DNA of 11,685 nt, taken from the NCBI GenBank assembly GCA_000999395.1, contig LCOM01000035.1:1-11685 (forward strand), read 5' to 3'. Below the pieces are notes generated by a model. That model was not told the origin of the DNA. It saw only the letters and a program-made list of their open reading frames with translations, and made no database searches. The position numbers and the translations under genes were made by a program. Position 1 is the stretch's first letter. Every line of letters begins with the position of its first letter. The stretch comes from Parcubacteria group bacterium GW2011_GWA2_47_7 (GTDB taxonomy: Bacteria; Patescibacteriota; Minisyncoccia; Phycocordibacterales; UBA6899). Positions 5,038 through 11,685 of this stretch are shown in pieces.

Positions 5038-6858
5038 TTATGCAATTTTTCTATTTGAAGAATCCACTCCGCGTTTATTGCGACTACGCTCTGCCTCGGA
5101 GAGGAATTTTTTTCTCAAACGGACCGATTTGGGGGTGATTTCGAGATACTCATCGTCGGACATGATTTCGAGTCCGTTTTCTATGGTCAAAGTTTTCGGC
5201 GGGACCAAATTGAGAGCGTCATCATTTCCTGCCGCACGCATGTTTGTTAACTGTTTTCCTTTCGTTGGATTCACCGGCATCTCCTCGCCCTTCATGGTAT
5301 TCCCTATCACCATACCCTCATAGACCTCTACCGTAGGAGCGATATACATTTCTCCACGCGTCTGAAGGTTTGCAAGTGAGTACCCAAGAGCCTTACCGTT
5401 CGCCATCGAAACCATGGAGCCGACATCACGATGATCAATGTGTCCCGCATGAGGTTTAAACCCAATGACGCGACTCGACATAATGCCCTCCCCTTTCGTA
5501 TCTACAATGAATTGATTTCGATAACCCAAAAGACCTCGTGTTGGACCCTCGAAAATCATGCGAATCGTGTTGTGCGTCTGAGTCATACTGGTCATCATTG
5601 CCGCACGACTTCCCAATTTTTGAATGACGACCCCCTGAGAATCACTTGGTACATCGATTGTGATTTCTTCAAAAGGCTCGCATTTTACTCCGTCCACCTC
5701 TTTGATGATGACCTGTGGTTGAGAAACCTGTATCTCAAATCCCTCTCTACGCATATTTTCAAGTAAAATTGCGACATGGAGTTCCCCGCGACCTGACACC
5801 TTAAACGTATCTCCGGCAGAGCTTGCGAAATCCACCTTCAAGCCAACGTTGACTTCAAGTTCCTTTTTGAGACGGTCGCGAATTTGACGTGATGTCACAA
5901 ACTTTCCTTCCCGTCCTGCAAATGGCGAATTGTTAATGAGAAAATAGAGCTCAATAGTTGGCTCATCTACGGTAATAGCAGGAAGGAGTTCTACGTTTGC
6001 GTCACGAGCAATTGTCTCACCAATATAGATGTCCGGTATGCCGGCAATAATGCCGATATCCCCTGCAACAATCTCCGAAACCTCCTCGCGCCCCACACCC
6101 TTAAAAGTAAAAAGTTTGGTGACCTTTCCTTTATATGGCTCATTCCCCTCATGCAAAACGACAACGTTGTCATTGAGATGAATCGTGCCTTCGGCAATGC
6201 GTGCGATGCCCAGTCGGCCAAGATAATTATCATAAGCAAGATTGAAAGATTGTGCGCGCAAAGGCTTCTCGGCAAAGCCAGGGGTTGAAGCAACGGGTAC
6301 ATGTTCGATAATAAGGTCAAGAAGTGGAGTAAGGTCACTCGATTCATCGGTGAGTTTGCGCTTCGCAATTCCAAGCCTTCCAATAGCATATACCACAGGA
6401 AAAGAGAGTTGCTCATCAGAGGCTCCGAGATCCATAAAAAGCTCAAACACCTGCTCTTCGCAAAGATCGGGGTTTGCCGCGGGCTTATCTATCTTGTTGA
6501 TAACCACAATTGGCTTCAGTCCGAGTTCAAGGGACTTCTTAAGCACAAAGCGTGTTTGTGGCATCGGGCCCTCTTGCGCATCAACGATGAGGAGGACGCA
6601 GTCGATAGAACGGAGTACGCGCTCAACCTCAGAACCAAAGTCGGCGTGACCCGGTGTATCAACGATATTGATCTTCGTTCCCTTGTAATTGCAGGAGGTA
6701 TTCTTCGAGTAGATGGTGATACCACGCTCAAGTTCAAGCGCATTGGAATCCATGCTCTCCCCCTCCGCAAACATTCCCGTTTGACGCATCAAAGAATCAG
6801 TCAAGGTAGTCTTGCCGTGATCGACGTGGGCTATTATTGCAATATTTCTAATCTCCAT
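5038..6858 (-). CDS. typA: Translational GTPase TypA/BipA
   Basis: From ATG 6858 the protein is 606 residues, normal for TypA. The G domain shows AHVDHGKT (G1), ERGITI (switch region), DTPGHADF (G3) and NKID (G4). An EF-Tu-like domain 2, EF-G-like domain III/V segments (SGRGELHVAILLENMRREG) and the TypA-specific C-terminal domain follow. BipA is a ribosome-binding GTPase structurally close to EF-G and EF4/LepA, needed for growth in cold and under stress and for 50S assembly. The reading frame stays open to 6942, with further ATGs at 6909 and 6903. ATG 6858 (start MEIRNIAIIAH) matches the usual family N-terminus but has no Shine-Dalgarno. The extension would be His/Asn-rich and unlike the family. 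It is convergent with the zinc-finger gene. Confidence 0.95.
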   Translation of the reverse strand: MEIRNIAIIAHVDHGKTTLTDSLMRQTGMFAEGESMDSNALELERGITIYSKNTSCNYKGTKINIVDTPGHADFGSEVERVLRSIDCVLLIVDAQEGPMPQTRFVLKKSLELGLKPIVVINKIDKPAANPDLCEEQVFELFMDLGASDEQLSFPVVYAIGRLGIAKRKLTDESSDLTPLLDLIIEHVPVASTPGFAEKPLRAQSFNLAYDNYLGRLGIARIAEGTIHLNDNVVVLHEGNEPYKGKVTKLFTFKGVGREEVSEIVAGDIGIIAGIPDIYIGETIARDANVELLPAITVDEPTIELYFLINNSPFAGREGKFVTSRQIRDRLKKELEVNVGLKVDFASSAGDTFKVSGRGELHVAILLENMRREGFEIQVSQPQVIIKEVDGVKCEPFEEITIDVPSDSQGVVIQKLGSRAAMMTSMTQTHNTIRMIFEGPTRGLLGYRNQFIVDTKGEGIMSSRVIGFKPHAGHIDHRDVGSMVSMANGKALGYSLANLQTRGEMYIAPTVEVYEGMVIGNTMKGEEMPVNPTKGKQLTNMRAAGNDDALNLVPPKTLTIENGLEIMSDDEYLEITPKSVRLRKKFLSEAERSRNKRGVDSSNRKIA

Positions 6859-7181
6859 ATGTATATGATTATGTGCATGAGGCGCAATGTTGGCGTTCTG
6901 CATCTTCATTTTTCTCTGAGGTCGCGAAGCAGTATGGCACATACAGCTTCCGTAACACTCATCAAAAAATGAAGCCGCATTACATTCTAAATTTCATCTC
7001 ATGCCTACGCGTTACCTAAAGTAGGATGTTATTTCTGGTCAAAATTAAACGCCCGCACTGCGAGCGTCGATAGAGAGAATATACATCACTATGGCATATT
7101 TTGCAATTTTGGGTAGCCTGCAATATCGTCGCCTTATCGCGGGGATTTGTTTTATCGACAAATGTATGTCAGAATGCCGAA
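6859..7181. other. Intergenic region between divergent typA and the methyltransferase remnant
   Basis: These 323 bp carry no convincing protein gene. A GC-rich imperfect dyad lies at 7050-7066 (CGCCCGC-ACT-GCGAGCG, one mismatch pair). The palindromic hexamer TTGCAA at 7101-7106 could serve as a weak -35 box both ways: toward typA with a 17-bp spacer and TATATT (7083-7078), and toward the methyltransferase with a 17-bp spacer and TATCGT (7124-7129). A CATAAT at 6873-6868 ends 9 nt before ATG 6858 but has no -35. A 32-codon ORF (7091-7189) overlaps the downstream ATG 7182. All of these are weak. Confidence 0.35.
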
Positions 7182-8292
7182 ATGACTAAACTCAATGATA
7201 GAAAATACGGTCCGAAAGTGGGAGCGAAACAAAGGGATAAGACGGCAAAACGCTACGTGACGCGCAAAGCCACGTTTGGCGCACCGAGCGGACGACCAAG
7301 CACTCCGCGTTTGAGCTATGTGCCAAAGTCAGGAGTAAAGCCTTTTCGCGCGACGAACACGTCAGCCACCAATACCTATAAGCCTCCGGTCACGAGTGCA
7401 ACCGTGCGCCCCAACTCGACAGGATATGTAAAAAAGACATTCACGCCGCGCACACCGAACACTCCTTCAAGTTCTTCCTCATTCACTCCGCCTCAATTCA
7501 AAAAATCCACCTCGTGGTCAAAATCAAAGATGGAAAAGGGAAAGTTTGCAGAAAAACGTGCTCCGTATGTGCCCCGCGATGGCGCTCGAGTCACATCAAT
7601 GTCAAAGTCTGACCTTGACATTCGGGGAGGGAAAAAACCTGTGTACAAATCAAAAGTCCCCAATAAGCCAAGAACAGCATCTGCCTCATGGGGTGAAGTT
7701 GCATCATGGTATGACGCGCATTTAAACGAGGCAGATACCTATCATGAAAAAGTGATACTCCCGAACCTCCTTCGCCTCATAGACGCAAAGCCCACTGATG
7801 CCATTCTCGACCTCGCTTGTGGTCAGGGTTTTTTTACGCGCGCAATCAAGAAGACGGGGGCAAAAGTGGAAGGGGTGGACATTGCGCCGGAACTCATTGC
7901 TATCGCTAAAGCAGAATCACCGCTCATCCCCTACCACGTCGCAAGCGCCGACAAATTGGATGAATCACCCTGCCTTCCGCATTCCGAAAGCATCATCGTG
8001 GGATTACGATGACCAGAATAAAGTGCAATTCCGGCGCATCGATCAGTACCTCTCGAACTCGAGCACCGCTATCGACATGCATCCGGGGTTCGCCGACTCT
8101 CCGCAGACGATATCATTCCACCGACCGTTGCAATTCTATTTTAAGGCGTTCACCAAAGCGGGATTTGCCGTGACAAAACTCGAGGAGTGGATCTCTCACA
8201 AAGCGAGCGATTCAGGTCCTCGTGCAAAAGCTGAAAACGATGCCCGCAAAGAGATTCCACTTTTTCTTTATCTTAAGGCAATAAAACTTTAA
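7182..8292 (+). pseudogene. SAM-dependent methyltransferase broken by an internal frame-shifting deletion
   Basis: Frame 1 opens at ATG 7182. About 165 residues are basic, Ser/Thr/Pro/Lys-rich and probably disordered. A class I methyltransferase domain follows, with SAM-binding motif DLACGQGFF (residue ~210) and GVDIAPELI (~231). After ADKLDE (about 7960) the reading is unrelated and stops at 8012. The family's C-terminal part appears in the next frame from 7963: NHPAFRIPKASSW, then a SFHRPLQFYFKAF segment and an EEWISHK...RKEIPLFLYL ending at TAA 8292. The expected 40-50 residues between these parts (post-II acidic strand and the 'LKPGG' region) are absent from every frame. That implies a deletion of roughly 120-150 bp whose length leaves remainder 2 on division by 3. 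The product would lack most of the catalytic core. An assembly collapse is the alternative. Confidence 0.82.
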
Positions 8293-8401
8293 AACAAAGG
8301 CCCTTGGCTGGGATAGATAATAGCGAGATCATATGATAAGAGGTGTAACAAGCCTCGTTTACCTGCGTCATGCAATTTGGATTACGGAAAATTTGACATC
8401 G

Positions 8402-10657
8402 CTATTTGCCCATGAGGTAGAGACGCTGGATCTCGTCGGCAGAAAGTGCGCGATTGTAGATGCGGACGTCATCGATTGGACCATCAAAAAAACTCGATGA
8501 AGCAGCAAGTGCACCAATATAGACTGGGGCTGTACTATCCGGATTCACATTTGTCGTACCATTGAAAACATACGTAACGGGAACACTCACTCCGTCCACA
8601 TACATCATGAGAGAAGAACCATTCTGTCTGACACATTGCACAAAATGCCAATTCCCATCAGCAACATCATTCGTTGTATAAGCTGATTGTGCGTTTGTAG
8701 TATTTAATAGTCCCCCACTATATAAAAAACACCCAATTTTTTTGGAAGCAACAAAGCTTCCGCTGCTATTAACGTAACCAGTAGTGAAATCATACTGCTG
8801 GTACGGAGAAGCAGTATTGCGCTTGATGATAATTCCGCGTATAGCAGTTGTATTAGCCGGCTTTATCCAAGCTGAAAAAGTGACATCTGATGTGCCAATA
8901 TTCAAACTCGCATTATTCGCTACACTTACATAATCATCCACCCCGTCGAAACTGAGCCCTTGTCCGATTTTACCTATGGTCGTGGTGGTCGGATTCTGAT
9001 TCTGCAGACCGCCGTGATTCCCCTGGCCTGAGACGTCGCGCACGTTCGGTGTCATGTCCTTGCCGTCGAAGGTCCACTCGCCAACGAGACCGCTGCTCGT
9101 GAGTTCGTCGCGGTGGGTGACGTTCGTTTTGAACGATGCACCCATGAGGTAGAGGCGCTTAATTTCGTCGGCGGAAAGTACTCGAGTGTAAATACGGGTT
9201 TCGTCAATTGCACCACTAAAGAGTGCGCCTAAGCTATTATTTCCGATTTCTAATGCTTGTGATCCCCCATTGATAGCAGCTATCGTTACGGTACTCACTG
9301 GGCTATTTGCATCTTCAACCCCATTAATATAGAGGCGTAAACCCGTTCCGGACGTCTCAAAAGTAAAGCACACATGCGTCCACACATTTGCTTGGGAAGC
9401 ACCCGTGGCACCCTCGATCCTTGCAGTACTCGTGTCAGTAGAATCACTAATAACAATAGAGTAGGTATCTGTTCGTCCCGAAACAGAACCAACATCATCA
9501 CGGAAAAATACAAAACCGTCAGCTGCTCCGGCAGTTATTTTTGATATGATACCATCGTCACTAGTAAGAACGTCATGCTTCACCCATGCGCAACTCGAAA
9601 GAGTGGCTGCGGTATCAACAACTGCTACATCCCCAAGGTTTATGGAATCATCCACCCCGTCAAAACTGAGTCCCTGCCCGATCTTGCCGATGGTCGTGGT
9701 CGTTGGATTCTGGTTCTGCAAACCGCCATGATTTCCTTGCCCAGAAACATCGCGCACGTTCGGTATCATGTCCTTGCCGTCAAAGGTCCATTCGCCCACG
9801 AGGCCACTCGTGAGTTCATCGCGGTGGGTGACGTTCGTTTTGAGGGATGCACCCATGAGATAGAGGCGCTGCACTTCCTCAGGAGAGAGTGCACGATTGT
9901 AGATGCGGACGTCATCGATAATAGCATTGGCGTTCCTATCTCCACCAAGAGCACTATCGGCACCAACAATAAGAGCGGAGGCAGTAGAACAAGAGCCACT
10001 TACCGTTGCGTTCGTACCCCTCACCATTCCGTCTCGATACAATGACATCATACCCCCCGAACGCATTCCGACATAGTGATGCCATGTATTATCATTCATG
10101 GTGGCTGAAACATCATTAGCAGAATATGCTGTAGCGCCGTTCGCGATAGTAAAAGCCAGTATATTCCCACTGCCATAAGAAAATCCATAACCGGTTCCGA
10201 CACTATTGTATGACTTTTTCGCGAGTGCTACATTCACCGAACTACCTTGAGAGGAATATCCAGTTCCTTTCATCCAAAATCCTACCGAGAAATCCCCTGT
10301 TCCAAAATCGAGCATCCCTGAAACGGGATCCCCCATGTTCGCATATGCATTCGTATCAGAACCATTAGGGAAAAAATTAAATGCTTGTCCGATCTTACCG
10401 ATGGTGGCTGCCGGACCATTGGTGAGCGTTCCATTATTGCCCTGGCCACTCCGATCATAGGCTGTTGTGCCGGAGATGTCTTTTCCATCAAAACTCCAAT
10501 AACCGACAAGTCCAGAATTAAGTCGATATCCCTGCCATGCATTCACTACAAAACTGGCAAGGGCCGTGCGCTGAAAAAGCGCAAACGTCATTGCAAATAC
10601 GACGATGAATACCGCGAGAAAAAGAGAGATGATCTTTGGGGAAATTTTTTTATGCAT
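8402..10657 (-). CDS. Membrane-anchored or secreted protein with three LamG (ConA-like lectin) modules
   Basis: The 751-residue protein starts with a basic stretch and one hydrophobic segment (about 9-34) ending in ALAS, a signal peptide or anchor. Three LamG/ConA-like jelly-roll modules follow at about 49-268, 285-505 and 522-750. Each opens with GLVG(Y/E)W(S/T)FDGKD, then a SGQGN(N/H)G segment and IGKIGQ, and closes with the IYNRALS..E..RLYLMG strand and helix. LamG modules are sandwich folds that usually bind glycans or protein ligands; no catalytic residues are evident, so adhesion or cell-surface binding is likely. Modules 2 and 3 share a near-identical N-terminal block. ATG 10657 has no Shine-Dalgarno; a TGTTATCTT extended -10-like sequence ends 7 nt upstream. 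It follows the upstream surface-protein gene by 35 nt and is probably co-transcribed. The protein ends right at the last LamG motif. Confidence 0.88.
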   Translation of the reverse strand: MHKKISPKIISLFLAVFIVVFAMTFALFQRTALASFVVNAWQGYRLNSGLVGYWSFDGKDISGTTAYDRSGQGNNGTLTNGPAATIGKIGQAFNFFPNGSDTNAYANMGDPVSGMLDFGTGDFSVGFWMKGTGYSSQGSSVNVALAKKSYNSVGTGYGFSYGSGNILAFTIANGATAYSANDVSATMNDNTWHHYVGMRSGGMMSLYRDGMVRGTNATVSGSCSTASALIVGADSALGGDRNANAIIDDVRIYNRALSPEEVQRLYLMGASLKTNVTHRDELTSGLVGEWTFDGKDMIPNVRDVSGQGNHGGLQNQNPTTTTIGKIGQGLSFDGVDDSINLGDVAVVDTAATLSSCAWVKHDVLTSDDGIISKITAGAADGFVFFRDDVGSVSGRTDTYSIVISDSTDTSTARIEGATGASQANVWTHVCFTFETSGTGLRLYINGVEDANSPVSTVTIAAINGGSQALEIGNNSLGALFSGAIDETRIYTRVLSADEIKRLYLMGASFKTNVTHRDELTSSGLVGEWTFDGKDMTPNVRDVSGQGNHGGLQNQNPTTTTIGKIGQGLSFDGVDDYVSVANNASLNIGTSDVTFSAWIKPANTTAIRGIIIKRNTASPYQQYDFTTGYVNSSGSFVASKKIGCFLYSGGLLNTTNAQSAYTTNDVADGNWHFVQCVRQNGSSLMMYVDGVSVPVTYVFNGTTNVNPDSTAPVYIGALAASSSFFDGPIDDVRIYNRALSADEIQRLYLMGK
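8936..9160 (-). repeat. LamG boundary repeat, copy 2 (start of module 3)
   Basis: This encodes the block from RLYLMGASFKTNVTHRDEL through GLVGEWTFDGKD to SFDGVDD. It is nearly identical in protein to the copy at 9649-9870, with one extra serine and two substitutions. At DNA level it differs by about 28 positions plus one 3-nt indel, mostly at third codon positions. Confidence 0.85.
9649..9870 (-). repeat. LamG boundary repeat, copy 1 (start of module 2)
   Basis: Partner of the repeat at 8936-9160: same direction, start points about 713 bp apart. It encodes RLYLMGASLKTNVTHRDEL, GLVGEWTFDGKD and SFDGVDD. Parts of the block recur in diverged form at the start of module 1 (about 10370-10515), and its closing LYLMG motif recurs at the C-terminus (8402-8470). 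Confidence 0.85.
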
Positions 10658-10692
10658 ACATGGTAAGATAACATTTCAAGGCTGCTCGATGC

Positions 10693-11685
10693 TCAAGCGC
10701 CACTTTCTGCTGAAATGACGGGGGCAGGAGCATCAGGAACGGGGGGGGTGGGTTCGGAGACAGGAGGCGTGACAGGTTCGAGAACGAGTGGTGTAACGGG
10801 TTCAGTTACCGTAGGAACCGTTGACTCAGTGACAACAGGTACACCTGACTCAGAATCTGCAACACCACCAGTACCCACCTCAACAGTCGATTGTTCTATT
10901 GTAGGTGGTGTTGAGTTTGCGCTCGTGCTACCTCCGGTAGCCCCCTCTTCAGGAGGTAATTCCTCGAATGGAGTCCCGGACTGGATCAGGAGCGCACGCA
11001 GTCCCGCCTCATCAATGCAGACACGCCCGACGCATAATTTCTTTGTCTCCACTTTGGGGATCTTGAGCACGCCATTTTCATCGAGCGACCAGTTGTTTGC
11101 AACACCGCGTAATGAGCCAATCTCAGTGATCGAGAATGACTGCATGTTGATCGATGCATTGGCGAGCATCGTGTTGTTCTCGGGATCAACCGACCAGATA
11201 TTTCCCAGGTCGACCGATTCACCTGAGACGGCACTTCCTATTGAGCTCAGCTTGGTCTGCACGAATACAAACAGTTTCATTGTTGTCTCATTGTTCACTG
11301 TGGCGATATACGGCTCAAGTGCAAAACCGACTGTTGGCTCTCCCGGGGCAGCCTTCTTTCCTACACCAACGACGGATGAGGGAGCGATCTTGTCCCCTAC
11401 GTGGATCGCACCACCCTCAAGCGAGACGGTCACGGGGACACGACCAACGAGCGCGATCGGGATCTGCCGTGCGTGATTCTCGGCAACATCATCCTTGATA
11501 TCGCCCGCAATCTTGAACCCACCGAGGATGACGCCCGGATCAGTCGAGACTACGCCGAAGAGAATTGAACCGGAAACAGATTTATCGAAGCGCTTCACGA
11601 ACACCGGATGTGCGGGGTCGAGCATGACGATATCACCCGGCATGGCGGCACTATCGAGTGTCGGATACTGCTCGGCAACGTCGAT
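10693..11685 (-). CDS. C-terminal part of a large surface/structural protein (5' end outside window)
   Basis: The frame is open to the window edge, so the internal ATG 11643 is not the true start; 330 residues are visible. The first ~120 residues (DVAEQYPTLD, EPGD-like MPGDIVMLD, LFGVVSTDPG, ALVGRVPVTVS, VGDKIAPSSVVGVGKKA) resemble the beta-rich C-terminal domain seen in large Patescibacteria surface proteins. There it often follows long repeat or intramolecular-chaperone-like regions. A region with VNNETTMKLFVFVQTKL and a cysteine-bearing segment (KLCVGRVCIDEAGL) follows. The protein ends in about 100 residues rich in Pro, Thr, Val and Glu with TEPVTP/LEPVTP-type repeats, probably a flexible wall-spanning stalk. 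There is no sorting motif or C-terminal membrane helix. It sits 35 nt upstream of the LamG gene, suggesting one surface operon. The exact family is not recognised. Confidence 0.75.
   Translation of the reverse strand: MDVAEQYPTLDSAAMPGDIVMLDPAHPVFVKRFDKSVSGSILFGVVSTDPGVILGGFKIAGDIKDDVAENHARQIPIALVGRVPVTVSLEGGAIHVGDKIAPSSVVGVGKKAAPGEPTVGFALEPYIATVNNETTMKLFVFVQTKLSSIGSAVSGESVDLGNIWSVDPENNTMLANASINMQSFSITEIGSLRGVANNWSLDENGVLKIPKVETKKLCVGRVCIDEAGLRALLIQSGTPFEELPPEEGATGGSTSANSTPPTIEQSTVEVGTGGVADSESGVPVVTESTVPTVTEPVTPLVLEPVTPPVSEPTPPVPDAPAPVISAESGA

Noticed and set aside
7091..7189. 32-codon ORF overlapping the methyltransferase start
   Set aside because: Poor RBS and no recognisable sequence; noted only as part of the intergenic region.
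7960..8012. Programmed ribosomal frameshift in the methyltransferase
   Set aside because: No slippery heptamer or downstream pseudoknot is evident, and 40-50 family residues are missing, which a frameshift alone would not explain.
8293..8401. Possible terminator between the methyltransferase remnant and the LamG gene
   Set aside because: No stem followed by a T-tract on either strand; nothing supportable in this 109-bp gap.
10715..11476. 253-codon plus-strand ORF rich in Gly, Thr and Ser
   Set aside because: Mirror of the Pro/Thr/Val/Glu-rich tail on the minus strand, where the frame has family-like sequence; low-complexity artefact.

Overview
The window looks like a chromosomal segment of an uncultivated bacterium of the Candidate Phyla Radiation (Patescibacteria), most likely a Parcubacteria-type lineage. 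This is an inference from protein style: a DEAD-box helicase with a Gly/Arg/Ser-rich N-terminal tail and a short C-terminus, a methyltransferase with a long basic disordered N-terminus, a stand-alone LOG-family protein, and large LamG-containing surface proteins. UGA ends genes normally and tryptophan is UGG, so the genetic code is standard (not the Absconditabacteria/Gracilibacteria code). No phage, IS, CRISPR or tRNA features were seen.

Layout. 49-756 (+) is a LOG-family nucleotide hydrolase, convergent with a minus-strand pair: a CorA-type Mg2+ channel (766-1689) and a TlyA-type rRNA methyltransferase (1723-2487). tlyA is preceded by a near-consensus promoter whose start point should fall at its ATG, so its mRNA is probably leaderless. 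The 250-bp gap 2488-2738 also appears to hold an unannotated plus-strand small RNA of about 125 nt, with promoter, nested stems and a Rho-independent terminator. Next come the DEAD-box helicase (2739-4235, -), with a structured ~130-nt 5' leader, and a divergent zinc-finger protein of unknown function (4455-4973, +). The two promoters meet in one perfect inverted repeat, TTGAC-T6-GTCAA. A strong terminator separates the zinc-finger gene from typA/bipA (5038-6858, -).

7182-8292 (+) is a broken SAM-dependent methyltransferase. Its N-terminal half and its C-terminal third are both recognisable but lie in different frames, and the middle of the catalytic domain is missing: an internal deletion in the genome or in the assembly.

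8402-11685 (-) is a cell-surface pair. The C-terminal part of a large secreted or structural protein runs off the right edge. It is followed 35 nt later by a 751-aa membrane-anchored protein with three LamG modules. Modules 2 and 3 start with an almost identical ~73-residue block whose DNA differs at about 28 positions, nearly all silent, while the module cores have diverged.

The most interesting items are the candidate small RNA at ~2609-2735, the constant-block/variable-core LamG protein, the broken methyltransferase, the leaderless tlyA promoter, and the two divergent control regions. The left half is mostly translation-related housekeeping (TlyA, helicase, BipA); the right end is surface biology.
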